In this document: positions 23,458-34,786 of the stretch, piece by piece | Position numbering within the stretch: the stretch's first letter is position 1 | Layout of the letters: the number at the start of each line of letters is the position of its first letter | Assembly (NCBI GenBank): GCA_037576215.1 | Contig: JBANDB010000007.1 | Location: 4,371,001 to 4,435,000 of the forward strand | Direction: 5' to 3' | Length of the DNA stretch: 64,000 nucleotides | Source: Armillaria gallica | Lineage: Eukaryota > Basidiomycota > Agaricomycetes > Agaricales > Physalacriaceae | Notes under the pieces: generated by a model | The model's input: only the letters and a program-made list of their open reading frames with translations | What the model was told of the DNA's origin: nothing | The model's database searches: none | Position numbers and translations under genes: made by a program

Positions 23458-23747
23458 ATACTCATAGGTGCTCCCTCTAAAATTTGCTACGTTTCGAGTT
23501 CGCAGCTGCTTGTCCTCAAGTGCTCCCAGTACTCGGGTCTACTGCATATAATTACAGAAAACATTTCAAGCCAACATAACCAGCACGTATTGAAAAAGGG
23601 GAAGCATAAAGGTATCTTACATATCTGAGGTAACGTTTAGTATGGCTGTTGTACATAGACTGACGATCTGTTCTCTCATCAGTTCGTTTCGTGTGCAAAA
23701 AAAAAGGGAAAGTAATGTCCGTGAAATTTGGTCTCGGATTCGGCCTG

Positions 23748-25102
23748 TTACGCCGCCACCTCAGTTTCCCGCCACTCCGCACTGACGTCCAAGACGGTAT
23801 CCTTCAGGTCTACAGGCTCTGACGCTGTACCCTCCACAGCCGAGTCGAAGCTGCCCAAACTCTCGTCGCTCTCGCTCTCCTCTCCGTCGACCGTCAAGGG
23901 CGGGGTCACACTGAGACAGACTTCCTCTTCTTCGTCCCCTGATAGCAGCTGCCATAGCTTATTCAAACCGTCGATTCCCCTTCGCCCATGTCTCCATGGG
24001 CAACCCTCGTCCTGTTCCAACAGACTCTTGTTGAAAACCTCTAAGCTCCACCAGCCGCTGAATCCCGTAGCCTGCACCAGCTTGGTCATCTGGACCACTG
24101 GGAGGAACCCGAGGTAGCCGGTGGGAGGGTTAGGATTGGACGTATCCTCTCCCGAGGATTCTACGTCCTCGGGCAGAGATTCGCAGGGAAACAGTCGCGA
24201 CGCGCGAGACCAAGTCATCCTCCGAGGCGCGTCCGGGGCGTCGAATATGGGCTGCGAGGGTCGGGCGGCATCAGCGAGCTGATACAGGAATATCTTGTCT
24301 CCGGGGATCGTGCTTGACATCTTCTCGAGATTCTCCATCATCTTGGCTAGCGTCTGATCTGTTCGAATGGATGATTCGGTCGCTGGATCGGCATATTGGT
24401 TGCCGCTGTTAAGGTAGATGAGCATTGATGCTTATCAGAGCGGTAGGATAAACCTTACAGGGTGTTGAAGGAATCGAGGATGATCCCGACGTTGGGAAGG
24501 TTTACTCGTTGGACAACATCCCAAACGGGCGCCCAGTTGTCCACGACAGTTCCCCAGGATAAAGGCTCGTAGCCTATCCTGACGTCGTATGTCGCTGAAA
24601 GCTCACCAAGGCGATGAAAGGCGTCTACCTGAGCGTCGAGGTACATTTCCACGGTGTAGGTATCAGTGATCGGGTGAAGTCCGGGAACATGGTTGGAACA
24701 GACGAGTATGAGGTCGCATTGAAAGTACTTCATCAATCTCAGCCAGCGCTCTGCGCTATCCAAACCTGCTTGGACGTCTTCCTCGGTTTTAAAGTTCTCG
24801 AAATTTCGTAGAGGTTGCACGACGGGTATTGTAAGATTATGAGAAACACACAAGGCGGTGATGACCTTTGCGCACTCGTGCTCGAGGTCGGGGGTGGATA
24901 GAGAATGTGGGGTGAAGGGTTCATCGAAGAGGTGGTGATGCTGGCCGTTGATAACTTCGGTTACAAAGCCCTCGAAGTCGACCATGAAGATTTCAATGCC
25001 ATTGTAGCCGAGACTAGAGGCGACTTTGATCTTCGTCGGTAGGGAGTGGTATAAGTACGAGCCCAGCGAAAGACTCGCAATCGCGAACTGTGGTGTGGAC
25101 AT
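23748..25102 (-). CDS. Sugar isomerase-like TIM barrel, 3-dehydroshikimate dehydratase-like
   Basis: Two exons join in frame across a single intron of about 60 bases: ...NVGIILDSFNTL then GNQYADPA. The product is about 425 residues. It starts MSTPQFAIASLSLGSYLYHS and shows AP-endonuclease-2/xylose-isomerase-type barrel motifs: LGYNGIEIFMVDFEG, CDLILVCSNHVPG, VRIGYEPLSWG and VGIILDSFN, where the Glu and Asp are likely metal ligands. The layout (YEPLSWG ... LDSFN ... DP) matches fungal 3-dehydroshikimate dehydratase-like proteins, which make protocatechuate in quinate/shikimate catabolism. The C-terminal 90 residues are acidic and of low complexity. The exact substrate is inferred; a general sugar-phosphate isomerase/epimerase is the alternative. 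Confidence 0.8.
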
Positions 25103-25797
25103 GACTTGAGAAAGGAAAGGGAGTTGAAGTCAGCTTCCTCTTTTTGATCGTCGGAACGGGATTTTTCCTCTCTTGGATGATCCCTTTTCCGTCGCTGATT
25201 GGCCCCAGCATGGCTGACAGAGCATTCTACAGCCACGGGACGCTGCTTTCTGGGCTGCTATGCTGTACGAATGACAGGACATTGAACGACGACAAGGGAC
25301 TGGTCTCCAAACCTTGTTATTTCCTGTTCGGATCGGGGACGTTTTCTTCCGTGTCTAATGAATAGCCCCCGGGATCCAGAAGTGAACTCGTACCCCAGGT
25401 TCGGGATTTCGGACCGGTAAGTTACCGGTGAGCTGGAGACTACCGGTAATTTAGAGTGAGGAATTTTCGTCGAGGTAACTTACCTATCATATGACTGTGA
25501 ACGATGAGAATTCGATAGTACCGCATGTGTATGTTATTTACGAAGTTCATAATCATGGATATGCCACATTTTCAGGTAACGCTCATGAAAAATGTAAGCA
25601 TACTAAGACCCGAAAATCCTGTATTGCGGCGCGTCAGTCATTGCCAAACCCGCGAACATTTCTGAGGTTGGGGGGCGTGGGGAAGGAATAAGTGCTAAAT
25701 CATAATATCGCAGTAGTGAGGGGTTGGACGGGAGCATGTGATAGGATAAGTATGTCTGTCCCTTCCTTCGGGGAACGGGCATATTATAACCATAACT

Positions 25798-26060
25798 GGG
25801 GGTTTCCTGCGCAACCCGTACCCATACCCGGGCCTCAAATTGAGATCAGCGGGTACGGGTTTCAGCCGGGGTTGCCTATAGTATTGGTAGCGAGTTGCCA
25901 GGTTGCCGGCTACATCAAATCCGGGAGTTTTCAAAGTCAGCAATCCTATATATATATATGATACTTAAATAGACAATATTAATACGTCCGGTCATCCCGG
26001 GATTCCATATGGTGACCCGTACCCGACCCGGCAATCTGGCAAAGCCCGGGGCACCTGTGC
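25798..26060. repeat. CCCGTACCC-rich inverted repeat block
   Basis: CAACCCGTACCCATACCCGG near 25811 faces GGGTACGGGT near 25852, and ACCCGTACCCGACCCGG recurs near 26015. GCCAGGTTGCCGG near 25898 pairs with CCGGCAATCTGGC near 26028. The nested inverted repeats suggest a relic of a non-autonomous element; no target duplication could be defined. Confidence 0.5.
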
Positions 26061-28823
26061 TATTTCACACGGACCGTGTCATTTAAATCCGGGCTTAAAC
26101 TCAAATGGATCTTTGAGGCCTTGGCGTTTGCTTGGCGTCATTCATAAATGATCATTTCCCTTGAGCTGTCATCGATGAGCGCATTCAGAAGAGGGGAAAC
26201 GATGGTAATGCCGAACCGCCGGGTCTCCTATAACTTTAAAGCCCAGTTTGGTGCGTTGACCTACATGCGCGTGGCAATCTTTGTTTCTTTTGTCTGCGTA
26301 CAAATACAATGGTCCCACTTTTCGGCCTGTGCGTAGCTGCGAGAATTACTTATGATCTGTCCCTGCGACTCGTTGATCCAAGTTTGGTGAGATTAAATTA
26401 TAATGTTGCTCTCTACCAAAATAATAATGATGTTGCCGTCGGCAAGTCACGTGTGCGTATTATCAGGCTTTTTCGCCGTGCGCGTCGTTCTCTTACAGCC
26501 ACCATCTACAAACCCAAGTCTCTCTCCAGCGTGTCCAGCTTTCTCGTCTTTCCCGACCCTTCACGCTTCAGGTCCCTTTTCCCTTTGTGCTGGCTCGCTC
26601 TATGCTAGTGTCCTGTTGCCCAAGCCACAGACATTCATCATGAATGTTAGCTAACCCTAAGTCTTCATAGTCTGCCATTTGACCGCTTTTTCGCTTGAGA
26701 AACACCGTTTTCTGCTGCCGATGGTTATAAGAGTAACGACCGAAAGGGCGTGGCGTTGGGGTGTAAAGTGGCTGAATGCGTCGCGTTGGTTGTCTTGGGT
26801 GTTCGTGGGTCTCTGCAGGCGTTTTAGCCTAACAATGACACTTGTCTCTGTGCATTCTTATCGCATCTCCGGAAAGTGCACATTCACTCGCCAGTCTTCT
26901 TTGCCACTTCTACGCACCGAATCTCGCGTGTGTTACCTCGGGATCCCGATTCACGGCATGGCGCACCATGACCCACTCGCGTACAAGAATGCTCTTCTTT
27001 ATTTGGGGTCTGGCCGTCATGCATATGAAGAGGGAAGGCAATGCCGGAAACGCGTAGATTCACCCTCAAGTGCAGAAGACGGTGTAGTTGGAGCACCAGA
27101 GAAGCGTCGCGGGACCATTGTGAATGTTACAGAGAGAGTCGAGTGGGTTCCACACAGCCGTAGAGATCCACTATGCGAGCATTTGGGGCAACCGCTGGGC
27201 ACCCGCACTGGTCTCCAAGATCTCATTCGCCGCATTGTTACTCCGCGACCAGCGATTCTTCCACGCCAGTGACATTTCTCTGTCGCTGGTCTACCACTTC
27301 GTTGCTGTCCAGGCTTCATGACAGTTTCGTTCCTTTAGAGGATCAAGCCTCCGCACAGGTCTCTGGCAACCTCCTTTTCCGCTGGTCTGTCCTCGTTAGG
27401 AGGGCAAGTCCAAATCCCGGTGATGTTTCTTGTGGATTAGTTTCCCTCGATCGCCGTGGGTCACTGTGGTGTTCCTTGCTGGTTGCGACTATGTAGGGGC
27501 ATCATAGGAGAGGCCCAGAAGCGTCGGCGCGCGCATCGAAATTCACATGGCCTACGGCGACATGGTTACATTAGCAATTCTGGAGCGAGTTCTTCTGCAA
27601 GGGGATTTTAAAGAGGAATATACAGGAAAGCGAGACTGCTGGGCTATACACGCAGAAGTGGCTTCCGTAGGTGATACGCCATGGCACGGCCTGACGCTGG
27701 TGGCTCTGGGAGAGGTATCCCATCTTAAGGGATGGCGGGTCTGTCCTCGCCTCGACTACCTGAATCCGCCCTCTTTGGTTTCTGTCCTTCTATTACAAGA
27801 AGGCGGATGCGACGTCCTTGGCTATGCTGTAGTAAGCCACTTTCTTCCTTCTACTCTCTGTCCGGACATGGTGGCTCGTGAACGAAGAATGATGACCCCG
27901 GGGTTCATGTGCTAGGCAGATGTATGGACCAGGATGCCTCTGTTATTCAGGTAGTTTCTTTGACCGAGCGGAGGGCTGCGAAGACGTAGTCTCTTGAGCT
28001 TGCTTCGATCTCGCGTGGTCCGTTCTTCCACACCCCGACTTGTTGATGCCTTTCTTTGTATCCGAGGGGAGCAAGCTAACTATCCTTGACCCAAAACTGG
28101 CAACCTGTTGGCGCATCTTTGAGCAACCTCAGGCTCCTCGTGATCATGGTGTCCATTGGCCCTCTGTTGCGCTCTGTTGTTCTCATTGACAATTGTTACT
28201 CCCACGGGATGTTTCAATAGAGTTTTGTGCTCGAGTGTCTATGGACAGTCCACGGAGTGCTGACGATGGTTAGGACACTGTGGTTGCGGTGCTGCTTGTA
28301 GGCGAACGGGATGTGTCAGGGGATGCGCCTGGCGAGATGTTTGATTATGCTCCTCTTGAACTTTGAAAGGTGCAGTCTGGGTAACGTACAGGAAGACAGA
28401 GTGCGCGAGGGCGAGGTAGGATCGAGGCTAAAGAGCGGCCTTGTACTTGTGAGAAGCACCGAGGATATAAGGTCGGTTATCCGGTATCCTTGTCTGTCGG
28501 ATTCTGTCGGATCTTCATACACTCGTTCACGCGTGGGCTCCGTGGTAGATGGATAGTACGGGCGGAGGGAGGGTAGTCGGATGCCTTGCGGTTGCTATCG
28601 GCTGTGAGGTATCTGACGCTGAAGCAAGAGTGGCCGAACGGCATGGTTGGTGCGACGCCGTTGAAGAGGGATGTTGCATAAACTCGAGAGTGGATGCCAG
28701 ATATTCGGGGGTCAACGTGGCTGATCTGTGGATATCTTTCTTGGGGCCTCGACGTTTCTGGAGAGGATTTTTTTGATATCCGAAGATCCAGCGTTGACGT
28801 CTTGATAATTTTTGGATTTTTTT

Positions 28824-28842
28824 GATCACCTTCGCGGTGATC
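28824..28842. other. Short perfect hairpin beside a T-rich tract
   Basis: GATCACC (28824-28830) and GGTGATC (28836-28842) form a seven-base stem around TTCGC, preceded by runs of T. It lies in non-coding sequence; no function is assigned. Confidence 0.35.
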
Positions 28843-29622
28843 TGATTGTACTCCCCTCTTTATACATACAAGAGGTGGGCGAGCTTCTCCGTCAGATAAT
28901 TCTTACTTCTTACAAATTTCGAAGATGTATGGTGGCTAGCGTGACATGGGGAATATTCCAGCCGCCTTAACTTTAACGTTTTAATGGTATATACCAAACT
29001 CAGTTGGGAGAGGATGGGCGCACTCCTTTGTACATCGACGAGCCATCGGGTATGTATCTTACACTGTCTATACAAGCTCCTTTTGGATGGCTTTTGTCAC
29101 CTGACTGTGTCGTTCAAGAAAGAACATGATGTTTTGGCCATGACATCTTCATAGTTTCAGCCCTCGAGTCGACCTCACTGGACCATGAACTAGAAGCCAG
29201 ACAACGTAGTTTCGCGTCTGTGCTTCGTATGAATAGTCGCCTTCTTCGTCGATCTGCCATACGTAACGTCAGTATTAACTTCATACGATCATCTGTCGAG
29301 TGAAAAGTGCTCTCCTGCCGTCCATTCGCTTCTCTGCTCCCTACCTGACAATTTGTCGCACCATTGCAGCTATCAAACCTGTTTTGCCCAAACGAAGACA
29401 TAATTAGACCTAACCAAGGACAAGATTATGAGGAGAGTGGAGTGAGTAAGTAGATATCTTCGAACCAGAAACCCAAACGAGCGGTAATTATTTAACAATA
29501 TGTAAATGTAAAATGAAAGATAACGCGATCAAAAGCAAACCGTAGAACTACAACAAGTACAGTACAGTAATGGCACAACACATGATAAATCCAAACCAAT
29601 AATTATATCTTTAAAATGATGA

Positions 29623-32140
29623 TTACCCCATCATGCCCTCGAACCCGAAACTCTTTCCCCAGAGTTTCTCGTCCCACTCCCCATCCCAGCTCAAGGTATC
29701 CATCGCACCAGAGCCTGCAGGGTCCGGCGCCCAACCGGACGAGAAGAAATTAACACTCGGATCGAATATATCCCCAGGCAAGAACAGGGTGCCGCCGTCC
29801 TTACCCCAATCTACCATAGTAGGCGGCGCGTACAGCCCGTCCGACGTGTACACCGACGCCGGTTCCTCCCTCTTCCCAGGGAGGTTCCTCGCGGGGTGAT
29901 CCTCCTCCTTGTCGCGCTTCCGCTTGCTCCCGTCGCCCTCGCTCTGCGGGTTCAGCCCTTCCACGTCCATGAGTCGGTCCAACCTTCGCCAGCACCGCCT
30001 CGCGAGTTCCCATGTCTCCCCGATAGTTTTCAGCGCCTCTGCGCAGTTCATCAGGTGTAGCTGTGTCTGCAGACGGAGGGTCGGTCGGACCAATAGCTTC
30101 GACCCGGAGAGATGGGCGATCGCGGTGGTGAATATGAGGTAGATCATCGCAGGATTTGACTGCGCCAGGGAGGAAGGGTTCACTGTGAGTTTGTCTAGAA
30201 GTACGTTGAATGTTGAGGCAGCGTCGAGGAATGTTGAATGTGTCGTTTTGTCCTTGAAACTGATTTGCGTTAGTTGGGGGATGAAGGAGCGATAATTGTA
30301 AACTTACAAGGGCCGATAGAGCAGGATGATGGCCACTTGGTAGAACATGTTGATCTCCAAGACCCTGCGCTCCGGTTGATGACCGAGAGATATACGAAAC
30401 TGGACGGGGAGGTCGTGATGCCACCGATCAAGCTCTGCCTTGAGCGCCTCCAGAGGCTTGCCGGCCGGAAATTCCAATCCAAGATATAGATGCAAGTTGA
30501 TACGAGAAATTATTCGGCACAACGAAGCGGTCTGAACGAACAGGTCGCCTGAATCTTTTACGGTACTAGGGGGTGGACGAAGAGCATCTACGATTCCTGG
30601 AGGTCGACCAAGCTGCAAGGAGAGTAGAAGGTCGAGGGTCAGACATACTCCCCAAACCTCCGATGTGGGTTTTAGTTCGAGCTCCTGGGCCATGCGCACG
30701 GCGAGACCTATGAGCAACCACGCTTGGCCCTCGGATCCGCGTCCATGATCTCGCAGCGCAAGCAATAGAAGCGTCTGCACGCTCTCAAGTCGGCTGCCCT
30801 TCCGTAGAAGAGCGCTCATAGCGGTGCGTGCCTGCTCATACCATAAGTCGGCGGCGATTTTGCTCGGGTCACCTCCGAAGACTGTCAGGGCCGGATTTGA
30901 CGGTGACAACCGGCCAGCATAGGCACACAACGCGAGCATGAGGCACGTTGTGCCTTCCGATACCGTAGGCGCCGTGAGTTTTGGTTCGATAAGGTGTCGG
31001 GGAGGTAGCAGGGGATAACTGGGGTGCACGTGCGTATAGTAGACGTCGATGAGGTTGGTGAGAATATGTTGAGGAGGAAGGTCTATCTGCTCCGTTGGAG
31101 GGAGGAAATCAGGTTTGGACGACGGTGAGGTTGCTTCAAAATCAGCGGAGCGCCAGTAGCTGCCAGTATACGCTGTATTAGACTCGTCGGCGGGCGCTTT
31201 GTAATCTAGGTCGGTGGACATCTCGACGTCAGGAGGAGTGGCCACAGGAAAAGCATTAGAGATCGGAGATGGGTATGACAAGGGCACTCTGGAGATCGTA
31301 GGCGACGTAGCAGGAAAGAAAAATCGATCTCTTCGCGTGACCATACGGGTGTATCACACTTCTTGAGCTGGGGGGGAGGCGTATGTGTACGCTCAAAGGA
31401 CTCGCGCGACATGGAATAGCTAGGAAGATTATAAGACAAGTGAGGCTGCTCGCTTGTCGGTGATGGCGTCGTCTGCATGACAGACGGCGACTGGGAATGT
31501 CCATTAGCCTTGGGATGATAGAAGGTCGGCTGTGATGGTGTCGAAGGTGACTGTACGCTCCCCGGCTTTATATTGGGATTCGGGGGCGGCAGCAAAGGCT
31601 TAGCAAATGTCTCCTGATCGGTCCGCTGGGCAAACGGGGCAAAGGTGTTGGTTAGATCGTCGAGGATCTTGGCGGCATCGGTAGTGGTCCAAACAACCTT
31701 GTAGGCGTCCCACACGTCCTGGGTGCATGTCTTACTCTCTGTACGGAGAACCTCGACAGACTGCAGGCATAAATCGGAGAACGCCACGGTCCCCCGAAGT
31801 TTGAGGATGCAAAGACCGAGCAGAGTCTCGAGCAGCGTCACCCGGGTCTCTGTATAGCGCAGATAGCCAGAGGGGGGGCCCCGACGACGAGGCTCGCGCG
31901 AATAGGAACATTCAACCTTGGTTTCTTTGCAGAAAAAACATGGATCTAGGCCGTCACACTTGGAAGGATTAGGGCTCTTCTGCTGGGACATGCATGGGAC
32001 GAACAGACCTTTTTCCGCTTGAGACGACAGGTATTGCACGCTACGTAAAAGGAAGTCAAAAATGGGCGTGGTGAAGAAAAAGATGCCGAACCTCTGGAGA
32101 CCTTCTTGTTGGTTTTTTCGGGGGCAGGCGGCGGGTTCAT
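29623..32140 (-). CDS. Zn(II)2Cys6 fungal-specific transcription factor
   Basis: Multi-exon gene read right to left. Exon 1 starts MNPPPAPEKTNKK at 32140. After an intron, ACNTCRLKRKK is followed by an intron ending CTTCCAAG and then CDGLDPCFFCKETKVEC. This gives the exact binuclear zinc cluster spacing C-x2-C-x6-C-x5-C-x2-C-x6-C near residues 18-44, followed by a basic linker (REPRRRGPP). After a proline/serine-rich linker and an intron ending near 31294 comes the fungal transcription-factor domain: LIDVYYTHVHPSYPLLP, LMLALCAYAGRLSP and EQARTAMSALLRKGSRLESV. The last exon (29623 to about 30255) holds IYLIFTTAIAHLSG and an acidic tail ending FEGMMG. It is a nuclear regulator with an unknown target. 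The dehydroshikimate dehydratase-like gene lies 4.5 kb away, so a link is only speculative. Confidence 0.9.
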
Positions 32141-33698
32141 CTTACCCCGCAGTCTCGAGGTATGGGGTAAGAGTTGGAGAGATGGCCTCGGAGGGAGGTT
32201 GTTCCAAGCAAACGGGGGGGAAAGGGTTGTTCCAGATCCTCTCTTGTTTGCTGACTCAGCACCACGTGTCGGAGTTCAAATGTTTCTCCACATTACCCCG
32301 CAGAGGGGATACAGCTCAAAAAGGGTGTATCCGGTGTCCTAATCTTCGATCCAGACGCGCTCTGCATAGACCTGGCCGTATCTTATTTTTGAGGTCGTAC
32401 ACCGCTGGCCATGTCCATCATTGGTACCGTGTGGTAGACCCGAATTATCACGTTGAAGATTCGCGGGAAGATAAAAGCCGGACGTTACTAAATGAGTCAC
32501 CCGCGATCGCTCTTACAAGCTGTCAAAATTAAAAGCAAGGACCCCCCTTGATTTCTGAAAACTAGGTTAGTGAATGGTACTACGCATCGAGTCGCAAGCT
32601 CCCGGTCGTGATCATCAAACAAATCAGTCGGCTATAGTCTGTATTCGGGAAGATTCTGTTACACTTTGTCGTCTTTCTTCTGACAAATGACACAAGTTCT
32701 GAGGCTTACAGCGGGTTGGATGGCGAACTCAGGCATCACCAGGAAGGCCTAATAAACCGGTTAGGTACGCGACCCAGCTGTATTGCTTGGCCGATCCCGA
32801 GAAGGTACTGACTTGCGAGAATTTTATTCAGGGTGAGGAGCAAGTAAGGAAAAGAAAAACTAGGTAACCCGGAGAAGGGCACAAGTAGACGCCAAAACCA
32901 CAGGGACTGTCCCTGGCAAGGGCACAAGTAGAAGAGTCATTATCGCTTCATCGGCCAATAAGAAAATTTAAAACAGGATCAGGGTCACAGCAATCTGCGT
33001 ACGCACGTCGCGTATCCCCGGCTATTTTCGCGCCTGCGTAGGATCACAAACATTCCTTTAGATGTCGGATTAGTGTAAGATCAAGTTTTTTGACATCCCT
33101 CTAAACGTCAAATCTCCGCCTCCTTCCAATACCATACCCACACTTCTTGACATCGTCGTCAATACACAAACGTCATCTTCAGCGGAACTTTGTTTGAGTA
33201 AACGTCAAAGGTTGGATAGGAGTTGTTCCAGCTCAAATCCGAGTTTTCCCGGGTGCGCGGCCCGAGGGCTCAAGTTGGTCCCGCGGAAGAATATAACGGC
33301 AAACGCTTGTTGATTCGGTAAGTAATTAACTACGCTCTTTAGGTGGTAGACAGGGTGACCTCGACCCACGAAATGTGGTTCGAACTGCGGAAGGGTTCAT
33401 GATCAGGTTCTTCGACATCGGACGGTCGAAATATTGCCGGCAGGATAAATCATGATTAGAGAGTCGGAAGATGTGTTGAACACGTACGTGATTATTGGGG
33501 GATATGTGGTCATGAATGCAATCATAGTCTGGGGACGAGACAATTTTCCTCAGTTTAAATTCTCCTAGACGATAATTCCTCGAAGTCTATCGGCAGGCTC
33601 GGCAAGCTGTCGGCATGTCCCGGAGATTAAGCTGATGTAAGAAGCGGGCCGGCCGACAGACCGGGGACCCTAACCCTAACTCTTCTTCCTTCTCGCCA
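32141..33698. other. Intergenic region between divergent genes
   Basis: This contains the upstream regions of the zinc-cluster factor (leftward) and bL28m (rightward). Short frames only; no RNA gene or mobile element recognised. A telobox-like motif at its right end is listed separately. Confidence 0.5.
33667..33680. promoter_or_regulatory. Telobox-like ACCCTAACCCTAAC just upstream of bL28m
   Basis: Two CCCTAA units end 19 bases before the bL28m start codon. Similar short CCCTAA motifs occur in promoters of ribosomal-protein genes in some eukaryotes. Role here is inference; two units are too few to be a telomere. Confidence 0.3.
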
Positions 33699-34430
33699 AT
33701 GCGTCCCACCCTTTCTGTACTGAAAGTCGCCGTGCTTTCGCAACCTTTCAAGCGGTCACAGCTGGGTATTTTCCAGGGCAAGTCCAAGCAATACGGAAAC
33801 AACGTTCCCTTTTCCAAGCACAAGACACGCAGGACATGGCTTCCCAACGTCCAGACGAAACGTATCTTTTCTGATGCCTTGAACCAGTCCGTTAAGTTGA
33901 AGGTCACTACGAGGGCGTTGAAGACGATAAGGAAGGTGTGTTACACCTGCCTAGAAGTCTGTGCTGATGGCTCAGGGGAGAGTAGCACGGCGGACTTGAC
34001 AACTACCTCACAAAGGGCATGAAGCCTTCAGAACTCAGTTACGAAGGAATGCGGCTACGCGTCGGTGTGCTGGATGCTATACGGACACCACTGCCTGCCA
34101 ATGCTCAGCTACGAAAATCCCCGGCGTTCCTCAAGGAGCAGAAGAAGACGGCAGGAAAGGCGAGACTTGCAGAGATTATCGAGGCGCAGAGGACTGCCCT
34201 CAAGCGGGTCAAGCTCAATCAGAAGCCCACACTGGAGGACGCGAGAAGGGTCAGGATGGAGGTGATGGAGACTCTGGGGCTGAAGGTGACGCCGGACCGT
34301 AATAGGTGAGTTGGTCTACCGTCTTGCTGGCCTTGTGCTGATTCTGTGCAGGGATAATAAAAGGGCTATCCTCGGTTTCTTGCATCAGAGGGCGAACTCG
34401 CGGCAGAAAGTATTACAGGGAACGTCATAA
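33699..34430 (+). CDS. Mitochondrial ribosomal protein bL28m
   Basis: Three exons with introns 33936-33985 and about 34306-34352. The N-terminal exon has the family core KRSQLGIFQGKSKQYGNNVP and SKHKTRRTWLPNVQTKR, then VTTRALKTIRK. It joins HGGLDNYLTKGMKPSELS and MRLRVGVLDAI, typical of the bacterial L28 fold of the large mitochondrial subunit. A basic C-terminal extension ends QKVLQGTS. The acceptor for the first intron (GAGAGTAG) was chosen because it alone restores the conserved GGLDNYL stretch. No separate targeting peptide is obvious, though the first residues are basic and hydrophobic. The protein would act in the mitochondrial matrix. Confidence 0.93.
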
Positions 34431-34786
34431 TCTATAATCCATAAACATTCTTTTCCTGTCTCCTTGGGGCAGCAATTGTCTGTGCTGACCAAAGGAAGAA
34501 CGCGACAAGCAATTGGCCACAGTAAAGAAGTGAAATCACCAAATATCATCTGAACTGTCTACGAATACAAGTTCAACATCGTTATTGTCTCTCCGAACCA
34601 CGTCCCACATCACCCAAATCCAAGTCATACGTCGGCGCCGAGTCATGCCCAAAAATGAAACACGGCGAAGTGAGGGTACGCATGCTACTAGCTCCCGAAT
34701 GCGCGCGTTCCGCTGTTCAGAAACAATTTCAGCCCAAAACGAATCCAAATGCCGCACATAAATTGGCCCTGGGACCTTTTCCAGAT

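Larger units (their letters stand above)
25103..29622. other. Long intergenic region with repeats, no confident gene
   Basis: There are many overlapping frames on both strands (26679-27272, 27547-27915, 28527-28829) without family motifs or coherent splice joints. A minus-strand pair of short exons at 29114-29401 could be spliced to a 50-residue product but is unsupported by homology. A TA microsatellite lies near 25948. The repeats at 25798-26060 and the hairpin at 28824 are listed separately. Confidence 0.4.

Noticed and set aside
23748..25102. Two separate minus-strand genes
   Set aside because: A GTAAGG...TTAACAG intron joins them in frame, and the combined protein matches one TIM-barrel family.
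26679..27915. Open frames of 197 and 122 codons in the 26-28 kb region
   Set aside because: No family motif, no splice partners, and overlapping frames on both strands of similar length; likely chance frames.
31950..32040. Zinc cluster with an eight-residue insertion between the second and third cysteines
   Set aside because: A later AG (CTTCCAAG) in the same intron removes the extra codons and gives the exact canonical cysteine spacing, so the shorter product is preferred.
33667..33680. Internal telomere repeat
   Set aside because: Only two CCCTAA units directly before a start codon; more likely a promoter motif or chance.
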